A program made the translations under genes and the position numbers. The notes beneath the pieces were generated by a model that was not told where the DNA came from, made no database searches, and saw only the letters and a list, made by a program, of their open reading frames with translations. A stretch of DNA of 5,221 nt from Sulfurimonas sp. (GTDB lineage: Bacteria > Campylobacterota > Campylobacteria > Campylobacterales > Sulfurimonadaceae), in contig JALTUB010000217.1 of NCBI GenBank assembly GCA_027047745.1, forward strand, positions 1 to 5,221. The letters run 5' to 3'. This document shows, piece by piece, positions 1 through 5,221 of this stretch. The stretch's first letter is position 1. Every line of letters starts with the position of its first letter.

Positions 1-140
1 CCGGGAGGGTTTTGTCGCAGGGTGCTGCCCGCATAAGCGGTTACGTTATCCTCAACCTGACGGGCTTCAAACAGGGTGCTTATTTTGTTCGCATGACAGC
101 CGGCGGAAAGCATTACTCGAAAACGATAATAAAGAAATAA
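1..140 (+). CDS. 3' end of a T9SS-secreted protein (C-terminal sorting domain)
   Basis: The frame beginning at base 3 is open from the left edge to the TAA at 138-140 and gives the last 45 residues of a protein. The visible part begins GRVLSQGAARISGYVILNLT, continues GFKQGAYFVRMTAGGKHYSK and ends TIIKK. This matches the usual layout of the type A T9SS C-terminal sorting domain (Por secretion tail). That layout is a 'GRVL' strand, then 'L..L..GxYFVR', then a lysine-rich strand ending the protein. In known T9SS cargo this domain directs passage across the outer membrane and is normally cleaved off, with the mature protein released or anchored to the surface. The functional part of the protein lies left of the window, so its activity cannot be stated. 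The other two + frames are less likely: one stops at 34-36 and the other gives no recognisable protein. The assignment of the tail is fairly sure; the protein's identity is unknown. Confidence 0.85.
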   Translation, partial: GRVLSQGAARISGYVILNLTGFKQGAYFVRMTAGGKHYSKTIIKK

Positions 141-163
141 TTTAAAAAACTTCTACTATGAAA
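138..163 (+). repeat. Direct repeat copy 1: A-rich start-like region
   Basis: This 26-base stretch starts with the TAA of the upstream gene, has a run of six A, then CTTCTACT, ATG and AAA. It matches 244-269 at 22 of 26 positions without gaps, 106 bases apart. Copy 2 is the start region of the large gene. Copy 1 places an ATG (158-160) at the same position relative to the A-run. It may be a duplicated translation start region, or a case of convergent A/T-rich start sequence. Confidence 0.6.
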
Positions 164-250
164 CTCTCTGCTCATTCGGATTCCTGTCTGCCTTTGGCTG
201 ATGTAATCCGAATGTCAACGGAATGGGGGATTTATACGCGAATTAATTAA
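158..250 (+). CDS. Possible 30-residue small ORF / leader peptide
   Basis: An ATG at 158-160 opens a 30-codon frame ending at TAA 248-250, which lies inside the A-rich start region of the large gene. It begins MKLSAHSDSCLPLAD and ends with WGIYTRIN. I recognise no family, and there is no signal peptide or membrane segment. The only positive evidence is that the sequence before its ATG closely resembles that before the ATG of the large gene. The frame runs through the 173-214 inverted repeat, so the base pattern may reflect RNA structure more than coding. It could be a translated leader whose stop sits 13 bases before the next start, a remnant of a duplicated gene start, or chance. An open frame this short is easily random, so confidence is low. 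Confidence 0.2.
   Translation: MKLSAHSDSCLPLADVIRMSTEWGIYTRIN
173..214 (+). repeat. Perfect 10-bp inverted repeat (RNA hairpin candidate)
   Basis: CATTCGGATT at 173-182 is the exact reverse complement of AATCCGAATG at 205-214, with 22 bases between. The loop contains a small GCC-TTT-GGC mini-hairpin at 190-198. No T-run follows on either strand, so it is not a classical intrinsic terminator. It lies about 32 bases past the stop of the upstream gene and about 50 bases before the large gene's ATG. It could form a 3'-end or processing hairpin for the upstream transcript, a 5'-leader structure, or a binding site for a dimeric regulator. The sequence shows the palindrome but not which role applies. 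Confidence 0.6.
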
Positions 251-269
251 AAAAACTTTTATTATGCAA
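244..269 (+). promoter_or_regulatory. A/T-rich translation start region of the large gene (direct repeat copy 2)
   Basis: The 23 bases from 241 to 263 contain only A and T except for one C, and no GGAGG-like Shine-Dalgarno sequence precedes the ATG at 264. A-rich, SD-less start regions are typical of Bacteroidota, so this supports both the start choice and the lineage. The stretch matches 138-163 at 22 of 26 positions. I found no TAnnTTTG (Bacteroidota -7) element in 1-263, so the promoter is not identified. The gene may be transcribed from a non-consensus promoter or by read-through from upstream. Confidence 0.55.
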
Positions 270-353
270 CCCACAAAAAAATGTTACCTCAGGCGGATAG
301 GGTTATTTGTCCTGCCGGCTTTTTTACTCCTTTTGGCGCAAAGCTCAGCCGCC
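264..353 (+). other. Sec signal peptide of the large protein
   Basis: The first 30 residues have a basic n-region (K5, K6, R10, R11), a hydrophobic core from about I12 to A25 (GLFVLPAFLLLLA), and a small-residue c-region QSSAAQ. The likely cleavage is after A30, with S28 at -3, or one residue earlier. There is no lipobox cysteine at the cleavage point, so a lipoprotein is unlikely. The Cys at residue 7 lies in the n-region. Export by Sec is consistent with later T9SS transport. Confidence 0.88.
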
Positions 354-3300
354 CAGAAACCTGTTGACAGCCTTACGTTCAGTACCGATGGTACCGTCAG
401 TACCACCGCTATGCAGGGCAATGACTTGTACATCGGTGGCTCTTTTAACTATGTGGGCAAAAAAACCGGAACCGTGGCTTTTTTTCACAACGGTTCCACA
501 ACGCCCGATTACAGCATGCCGCTTTTTGGGATGATAAGCCCTCTCGGTGATGGAGAAAACAACGAAGTAAGGACCGTTATCCCGGATGGCAAAGAGGGAT
601 GGTTTGTGGGCGGGGTCTTTAAAAAGATAAACAACCGCAAACATTATTATCTGGCGCATATTTTACCCGATAAACGACTGGATGAGGGGTTTAACCTTCC
701 TTTTAAAGACAATACCGGTCTGGGAGTGTATGAGCTGAAAATGGATGCTGATTACCTTTACGTTGGCGGCTATTTCACTGTTGAAGAGGGGGAAAATACA
801 TACCGGAATCTTTTCCGTATTAACCGTCACACGCTTAAACCCGATGCTTCGTGGAAACCGGATTTTGGTAACTACGGCCATGTGGACCATCTGGAAATCA
901 GCGGGAATAAGGTTTTCCTGTCGGGAAATTTTTATTTGAAACCAAACCATATTTATTACAGTATTCTGGCCCTCGATAAGCAGACTGCCCGCCCGGTTGC
1001 CTTCCCGACAACAACCACGATTAAAGAGCCTTTCGGCAACAGTCTGGTGGAAGGACCGGCTATCCATTTAATGGGAGATACCTTATTTATGGGTAAACTA
1101 TACAGAAAGGGGGTTACGAACGGTTTCGGACATTTGTCGGGAGGCGTTTCCTTTTTTGATAACACCGGTAACTTATTGTCAGACAGTGTGAGAAACGGAA
1201 TGCTGTATGCTTCTGTTCCCGATGGCAACAACGGGTTTTATGCGGCCGGAAAATGGCGTTACCAGCAAGGGGTTTTTCATATTGACGAAAACGGACAGTT
1301 TATCAATACTTTTTCACAAACCGAGGTCCGGCTTTTTGATGTTTTGGCAGCTCATCTTACCTATGGCAACAACAGCCTTTATGTTACCAGTGCTAAATAC
1401 ACGCAGGGTGTTTCATTTTCTGTAAATGGCAAAACCATCCGGTCGCTGTTTAAACTGGATGCGGCCACAGGAGAAATTGATACCGCTTTTCACCCCAATC
1501 CCAACGGACAGGTTTATGTTACCCTTTTAAAAGGGGATACCTTATTTGTGGGGGGGTCTTTTAGTAAAATCGGTGGGGTAAACCGTACCGGACTGGCCGC
1601 TGTGAACGCCAATACGGGCACCGTATATGACTGGGATCCATCTTTTAACGATACAGATGGCTTCTTTCTGGGGTTTGGCAAACATCATGTCTCCGATATG
1701 GTAATGGTTCACGATACGCTGTACGCTGCCGGTATCTTTCTGACCAACAGCCAGTCGAAAACGGAAAACATCAGCAGCCTGGTGCGTTACAACATGGCCG
1801 ACGGAGAATTGGATACCGCTTTTTACCTTTCGCGCGACAGGTCAGACGTGAGCATGCCCGAATTTTCTTCGCTTGCTTATCACAACGGCCAACTCTATTT
1901 TACCGGTTATTTTGATATGCAGGATGAATCGGGCAATAAGATGACAAATGCCGGTGTATTGAATGTTAAGACGCTAAAAATAAATAAAATAAGCAAGAAT
2001 ATACTGCTTGCTGGTTTAAAACAACAGGCTTTTGGTGCTCAGGGAAAATTAAAACTGAAGGTTTATGATAATATTCTTTACCTGACAAATTTTATAGCCG
2101 TGCAGCTTAATCCGGGAAAAGTCGTTCCTTTCATCACTGCCATTGATTTGTCAACCGGTAAATTGACTTCCTGGTCTATGGCACCTTCTTCACCGGTCTA
2201 TTCCTTTACCGTCAGCGGAGGGAAAACGCTCATTTCCGGCATTTTTGATATCGTAAAATGGAACGGGTCGGAAATAGCCGGTGTGAATATTCACACGGGA
2301 AAATTCATTGATTTCCCTACGGTTTTGGATATGCAGCATTCTGTTAGCTTTGCTCACAACGACAAATATTTGTTCATTGGCAGCGGGTTTGAATTGTTTG
2401 ACGATGACACGGTAAACGGGCTGGTACGCCTCAGGCGCAAGGATTTGAGCGTTACCCGGTTCAACCATCAAATCAGTAGCGACAACGGCTCCTTTTTTAT
2501 CCGGGACCTTGCCTTGGGGAAAGAGGGATTGTACGTTACGGGTATTTATAACACACTTGCTGCTGCTTTTGGCAATGCTTCGGGTGCGTTTGCCACGGTA
2601 GCCGGTCAGCCACGGCAAAACATCTGCCTGCTGGATCCGGAAACGGCGGCCCTGAAAGCCTGGCAACCGCCGCATTACAATGCACACACTTGCCAGGTGT
2701 TTACCTGGGGCGATGAGGTGGTGCTTTCCGGGTTTTTTAACCTGATGCCGGCTTACGAACGTCCCAGACTGGCAAAAATTGACCTGGAAACCGGAAAAAT
2801 TACCGATTGGAACCCTGTGGTAGAAGACCGTTTCGCTCATATCAATACCTTGCTGGTTTCCGGCGATACGCTTTTTGTCGGGGGAACGGAAATTTCCAAA
2901 ATCAGCGGTCAGGATGCTGGAAACCTATCTGCTATCGGCACCCGGACAGGTACCTTACTCACCGGTTTTACCCCGCCCGATATGGATGGGGATGTTAATT
3001 CCCTCTTCAAAAAAGGGGGACAGCTTTATGCTACCGGTACTTTTAAAAAGGTAAACACCATCTCCCATTATCATGTAGCCCGTTTTTCAACCGTTACGGG
3101 TGCTGTGGACAACTGGGCCCCGCAATTGGATGAGAAGAAAATTAATAACATTAATGCTCTTGTTGTTGACGACACAACCGTTTATGCATCAGGTGGTTAT
3201 ATTAGTATTCCGGGCAATCCGGAGGATGGATATATGGTGCGCTGCAATACAAAGAACAATAAAGTGGCAAAATTATATCATGGAGGGCGTTACAGTACCA

Positions 3301-5221
3301 TTGCTTCGATGGCCCGGAATGGCTGGGGCGACATTGCTGTGGGATTGCGTTCCAACTCTTCTGATGATAATAATTTTTTGATATTGGACAAAACACACGA
3401 TACGCTGCTGCCGTTGCCCCATCAACCTCAATTTTCTGACGGGATTGAAAAAGTGGAAGCCGTCGAAAACTATTTTCTGGTAGCCGGTAACGGCATGAAG
3501 GAGTTTGGTAAAAGAACCGAAAAACCCGGATTGTTTGTTTACGATCCGGTTAAAGATACGGTAACAGTCCGGTTCAGTACACCGGTGATGACAGGTTATA
3601 TCAAAACATTTTCTGTCAACCACAAGCTGTTGGTATTTGCCGGAAATTTTGGCGGGATGAACGGCAACCGCAACAATGGAGGGTTGGCTTTTGTGCAAAT
3701 GCCTGACTTGCAGCTAAAACCCGGTGTAACTTCCTGGAGCCCCCAATCGGCCAATACGGCCGACCCGTTTGCTCTTGTTGTGAATGGCAGTGGCTTTACG
3801 CAAGATTCTAAATTGACACTTTCGTACGGGGGCGTTACCCGTCAGCCCGACAGTTTGCACATTGCCGATAATAAAATGACTGTCTATTTCAACGGAACAA
3901 ACTTTACCGCCGGGAAATGGGACCTCAACGTGGAGATTACCCCGGGCATTCCCCTGAAGTTTTCCGGTGCTTTGGATGTTTCGAAAGCCGAAACGGCCGG
4001 CGTGTGGATCGACATGACCGTCCCGGACGTGGTGCGCGCCAACAAGCCGGCTACGGGTTACCTGACCTTTGGCAATGCCGGAAACAAAGCGGCTTATGGC
4101 GTGTTTATTTACCTTGGAATTGACGAAAGCCAGGTACTGGAATTGCCTTCCTATGTGCATCATCCCGATTTGCCGTACAACGTAGATTGGGATACCGTTC
4201 CGCGGTTTATCGATGTGGATTATTTCCTGGGTGAACCCTATCACGGCAAAATGTGCGTTCTTTTTGTGCCTTACATGCCTGCACATTTCGACTTCAATAT
4301 GAAATTGAAACTGACCACGGAATTGAGGGAGTCGAAAAATATTCAGGTTAAATATGCCATTGGTAAACCGCTGTATGACAGTTATGAAGAGCTGGTACCG
4401 CACGATAAATCGGCACAGAATATTTTTTACGATGCTTTCCGTTGTGTGTACGATGTGGTGGGCATTGTGGCCGACCTGACACCCGGCGTGGGATGTATCA
4501 AATCGGTATTTGACAATACGGTGATTGCCGGAGTAGACAAGTATATGAACAACGAATCCGTTGAAGTGGAGGATGTAACGCTTTCTATCGGTATGATTGG
4601 GCTTGGCTGTGTGCCTGGCGGTGCCGAAATGAGTAAAGCCGCAGAGGTTACCACAACAATGGTGAGTAAAGGCTTTGACTATTCGGGTGTCTTTTCCTCC
4701 TGTACAAAACTGGCCGATAGTGCAGACAAAGATTCCCGGAATATGAGGACCAACTATTCGCTGGATCCCAATGCCAAATACGGTCCTGCCGGAAAAGGGA
4801 CTTCCGTGTATTTCCATACCGGCGAACCGTACCAATACATGGTTACGTTTGAGAATGACTCGTCGGCTACGGCTGCTGCGCAACGGGTTTTGGTAACTGA
4901 CACGCTGGACAAAAATGTTTTTGACCTGACGAGTTTCCAACCGCTGGGTTTCAGCTTTGGCGATACCGCTTATTTTTACAAAAAAACGGATGGCGATACG
5001 GTGAATATCGATTTGCGGCCGGAAAAAGATATGATTGTGCAGGTTTTTTACCGGCTTTCGCCGGAAGGCATCCTCACCTGGACTTTCCTGACGCTTGACC
5101 CGAATACTTACCAGCTGACCAATGATGCCTATGCCGGATTTTTGCCGCCAGACCGTACTGCCCCCGAAGGGGAAGGCAGTGTGCTGTATGCTATTTCTCC
5201 GTTGGACGGATTGGCCGATGG
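264..5221 (+). CDS. Giant exported multi-domain beta-propeller surface protein (5' part, runs off window)
   Basis: One frame is open from ATG 264 to the right edge: 1652 complete codons plus two bases, with no stop. The start is supported by a Sec signal peptide directly after it and by the A/T-rich region before it. Domains in order: signal peptide ~1-30; about 18-19 propeller-type blades ~45-1148; IPT/TIG-like sandwich ~1150-1236; a segment with GNAGN at 1270-1274, ~1240-1330; a Gly/Cys-containing hydrophobic region ~1390-1485; and a DPNAKYGPAG...FEN...FLPP...GEG module from 1501 to the edge. The blades resemble the DUF5122/delta-60-type repeats of secreted bacterial proteins. No catalytic motif is visible, so a structural, binding or adhesive role outside the cell is inferred. 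It lies 123 bases after a T9SS cargo gene on the same strand. A T9SS sorting domain is expected at its missing C-terminus but cannot be seen. The reading frame and export are firm; the exact role is unknown. Confidence 0.93.
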   Translation, partial: MQPTKKCYLRRIGLFVLPAFLLLLAQSSAAQKPVDSLTFSTDGTVSTTAMQGNDLYIGGSFNYVGKKTGTVAFFHNGSTTPDYSMPLFGMISPLGDGENNEVRTVIPDGKEGWFVGGVFKKINNRKHYYLAHILPDKRLDEGFNLPFKDNTGLGVYELKMDADYLYVGGYFTVEEGENTYRNLFRINRHTLKPDASWKPDFGNYGHVDHLEISGNKVFLSGNFYLKPNHIYYSILALDKQTARPVAFPTTTTIKEPFGNSLVEGPAIHLMGDTLFMGKLYRKGVTNGFGHLSGGVSFFDNTGNLLSDSVRNGMLYASVPDGNNGFYAAGKWRYQQGVFHIDENGQFINTFSQTEVRLFDVLAAHLTYGNNSLYVTSAKYTQGVSFSVNGKTIRSLFKLDAATGEIDTAFHPNPNGQVYVTLLKGDTLFVGGSFSKIGGVNRTGLAAVNANTGTVYDWDPSFNDTDGFFLGFGKHHVSDMVMVHDTLYAAGIFLTNSQSKTENISSLVRYNMADGELDTAFYLSRDRSDVSMPEFSSLAYHNGQLYFTGYFDMQDESGNKMTNAGVLNVKTLKINKISKNILLAGLKQQAFGAQGKLKLKVYDNILYLTNFIAVQLNPGKVVPFITAIDLSTGKLTSWSMAPSSPVYSFTVSGGKTLISGIFDIVKWNGSEIAGVNIHTGKFIDFPTVLDMQHSVSFAHNDKYLFIGSGFELFDDDTVNGLVRLRRKDLSVTRFNHQISSDNGSFFIRDLALGKEGLYVTGIYNTLAAAFGNASGAFATVAGQPRQNICLLDPETAALKAWQPPHYNAHTCQVFTWGDEVVLSGFFNLMPAYERPRLAKIDLETGKITDWNPVVEDRFAHINTLLVSGDTLFVGGTEISKISGQDAGNLSAIGTRTGTLLTGFTPPDMDGDVNSLFKKGGQLYATGTFKKVNTISHYHVARFSTVTGAVDNWAPQLDEKKINNINALVVDDTTVYASGGYISIPGNPEDGYMVRCNTKNNKVAKLYHGGRYSTIASMARNGWGDIAVGLRSNSSDDNNFLILDKTHDTLLPLPHQPQFSDGIEKVEAVENYFLVAGNGMKEFGKRTEKPGLFVYDPVKDTVTVRFSTPVMTGYIKTFSVNHKLLVFAGNFGGMNGNRNNGGLAFVQMPDLQLKPGVTSWSPQSANTADPFALVVNGSGFTQDSKLTLSYGGVTRQPDSLHIADNKMTVYFNGTNFTAGKWDLNVEITPGIPLKFSGALDVSKAETAGVWIDMTVPDVVRANKPATGYLTFGNAGNKAAYGVFIYLGIDESQVLELPSYVHHPDLPYNVDWDTVPRFIDVDYFLGEPYHGKMCVLFVPYMPAHFDFNMKLKLTTELRESKNIQVKYAIGKPLYDSYEELVPHDKSAQNIFYDAFRCVYDVVGIVADLTPGVGCIKSVFDNTVIAGVDKYMNNESVEVEDVTLSIGMIGLGCVPGGAEMSKAAEVTTTMVSKGFDYSGVFSSCTKLADSADKDSRNMRTNYSLDPNAKYGPAGKGTSVYFHTGEPYQYMVTFENDSSATAAAQRVLVTDTLDKNVFDLTSFQPLGFSFGDTAYFYKKTDGDTVNIDLRPEKDMIVQVFYRLSPEGILTWTFLTLDPNTYQLTNDAYAGFLPPDRTAPEGEGSVLYAISPLDGLAD
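396..3710 (+). repeat. Array of ~18-19 divergent beta-propeller blades (protein-level repeat)
   Basis: From about V45 to about residue 1148 the protein repeats a unit of roughly 50-60 residues. Each unit has a short hydrophobic strand, 'x-D/Q-T-L-Y/F-V-G-G-x-F', a variable part, 'LAxxNxxTG', and often 'xxWxP'. Clear cores begin near residues 54 (DLYIGGSF), 113 (WFVGGVF), 164, 218, 272, 425 (DTLFVGGSF), 484, 542, 654, 701, 755, 817, 868 (DTLFVGG), 920 (QLYATGTF), 972, 1070 and 1120. TGxxxxW-type ends include TGTVYDWDP, TGKITDWNP and TGAVDNWAP. The number of units would suit two or three propellers of 6-8 blades, which is inference. The copies differ strongly in DNA sequence, so this is an old repeat family and not a recent tandem expansion. 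The blade nearest the family consensus is that at residues ~418-455. Confidence 0.8.
3711..3971 (+). other. IPT/TIG-like beta-sandwich domain (within the large protein)
   Basis: Residues ~1150-1236 contain GVTSWSPQSANTADPFALVV, followed by NGSGFTQDSKLTLSYGG and later TVYFNGTNFTAGKWDLNVEI. The pattern '...P...(G)xxxxLxVxGxGFxxxSxLxLxxxG...Mxxxfxxxxxxxgxwdlxv' is that of IPT/TIG immunoglobulin-like domains found in bacterial surface proteins, usually as spacers or binding modules. The next segment (~1240-1330: VPDVVRANKPATGYLTFGNA, then GNKAAYGVFIYLGI) resembles the 'GNxGNxxA' sandwich that often follows such a domain in large extracellular proteins. Both calls rest on pattern recognition only. 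Confidence 0.55.
4440..4718 (+). other. Unnamed hydrophobic Gly/Cys-containing region (within the large protein)
   Basis: Residues ~1393-1485 contain the stretch CVYDVVGIVADLTPGVGC (C1394 and C1411), then VEDVTLSIGMIGLGCVPGGA (C1449), then FDYSGVFSSCTKLAD (C1480). The regular spacing of four cysteines and the two Gly-rich hydrophobic stretches differ from the beta-rich, cysteine-poor sequence on both sides. Predicted helices and disulfides would suit an exported protein, but the stretches are too short and broken by Gly/Pro to call as membrane spans. I do not recognise a named family. Similar hydrophobic Cys-containing inserts occur just before the DPN-type module in related giant proteins as I recall them, without a known role. 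Confidence 0.4.
4764..5221 (+). other. DPNxK...FEN...FLPP...GEG extracellular module (within the large protein, cut by window edge)
   Basis: Residues from 1501 read DPNAKYGPAG, then PYQYMVTFENDSSATAAAQR, VLVTDTLD, FDLTSFQPLGFSFGDT, then WTFLTLDPNTYQLTNDAYAG, FLPP (1626-1629) and APEGEGSVLYAISPLDGL. The order 'DPNDK.GPAG / Y.v.FEN...ATA.AQ.V.V.D.LD / GFGDT / ..lDP.T / GFLPP / GeG...Y' is a recurrent module of large secreted proteins in Bacteroidota, Planctomycetota and cyanobacteria as I know them, likely a beta-sandwich with no known enzyme activity. Here the third DPNDK position pair is changed to DPNAK. The module is cut by the window end after D1652, where 'G' and further strands would be expected. 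Confidence 0.6.

Noticed and set aside
173..230. Intrinsic terminator for the upstream gene
   Set aside because: The 10-bp stem is good, but it is followed by GTCAACGG-type sequence and a G-run, with no T-run, so it lacks the second half of a terminator.
141..263. A Bacteroidota-type promoter (TTTG / TAnnTTTG) in the intergenic gap
   Set aside because: A TTTG occurs at 193-196, but no TAnnTTTG lies at the right distance, and none was found anywhere in 1-263.
1550..1556. Run of seven G in the coding frame, as a possible phase-variation tract
   Set aside because: It encodes the normal VGG of a blade (GTG GGG GGG), is short for slipped-strand switching, and lies far inside the gene. There is no sign of frame disruption.
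2190..2840. A 216-codon minus-strand open frame, and similar ones at 345-659, 663-1067 and 3273-3698
   Set aside because: All are in the same back-to-back register with the large + strand gene and overlap its propeller blades. They are explained by sense codon use and have no recognisable protein features.
3917..4123. Short + strand open frames in other registers (also 745-939, 1207-1425, 2807-2998, 3100-3381)
   Set aside because: They are internal to the large gene in another frame, lack plausible start regions and show no domain; they are shadows.
3714..4940. A 408-codon minus-strand open frame
   Set aside because: Its codons lie exactly back-to-back with those of the + strand gene, where an open antisense frame only requires that the sense strand avoid TTA, CTA and TCA. 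It starts with a TTG-type codon, has His/Arg/Ile-rich low-quality protein sequence, and shows no domain. The + strand has a signal peptide and clear domains across the same bases.

Overview
The window reads as Bacteroidota DNA, probably from a Bacteroidales/Marinilabiliales-like organism; that lineage guess is inference. Three things support it. The first 140 bases end a protein whose last 45 residues look like a type IX secretion system (T9SS) C-terminal sorting domain. The start region of the main gene has no Shine-Dalgarno sequence and is almost pure A/T. The main gene encodes a very large multi-domain exported protein of a kind common in this phylum. All genes seen are on the + strand.

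Layout: 1-140 is the 3' end of a T9SS cargo protein gene. 141-263 is a 123-base gap holding a perfect 10-bp inverted repeat, a possible 30-codon small ORF (158-250), and two near-copies of an A-rich start region (138-163 and 244-269), the second of which is the start region of the main gene. 264 to the end of the window is one uninterrupted reading frame of 1652 codons that runs off the right edge. I followed it codon by codon and found no stop.

The large protein starts with a Sec signal peptide. Residues ~45-1148 contain about 18-19 divergent beta-propeller-type blades of the form 'DTLFVGGSF...LAxxNxxTGxxxxWxP'. An IPT/TIG-like beta-sandwich follows (~1150-1236), then a 'GNAGN' beta-sandwich-like segment (~1240-1330). 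Next comes a hydrophobic Gly/Cys-containing region I cannot name (~1390-1485). Last is a 'DPNxKxGPAG...FEN...FLPP...GEG' module (~1501 to the edge) seen in large extracellular bacterial proteins. The missing C-terminus would be expected to carry a T9SS sorting signal like the upstream gene's, but this is not visible.

Taken together, two consecutive genes look like exported, cell-surface or secreted proteins of a T9SS-using bacterium. No enzyme active site, mobile element, RNA gene or CRISPR array is visible. I see no clear evidence of a new multi-gene system. The most unusual items are the duplicated start region with its hairpin and small ORF, and the unnamed Cys-containing region in the large protein. 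The long minus-strand open frames are shadows of the main gene.
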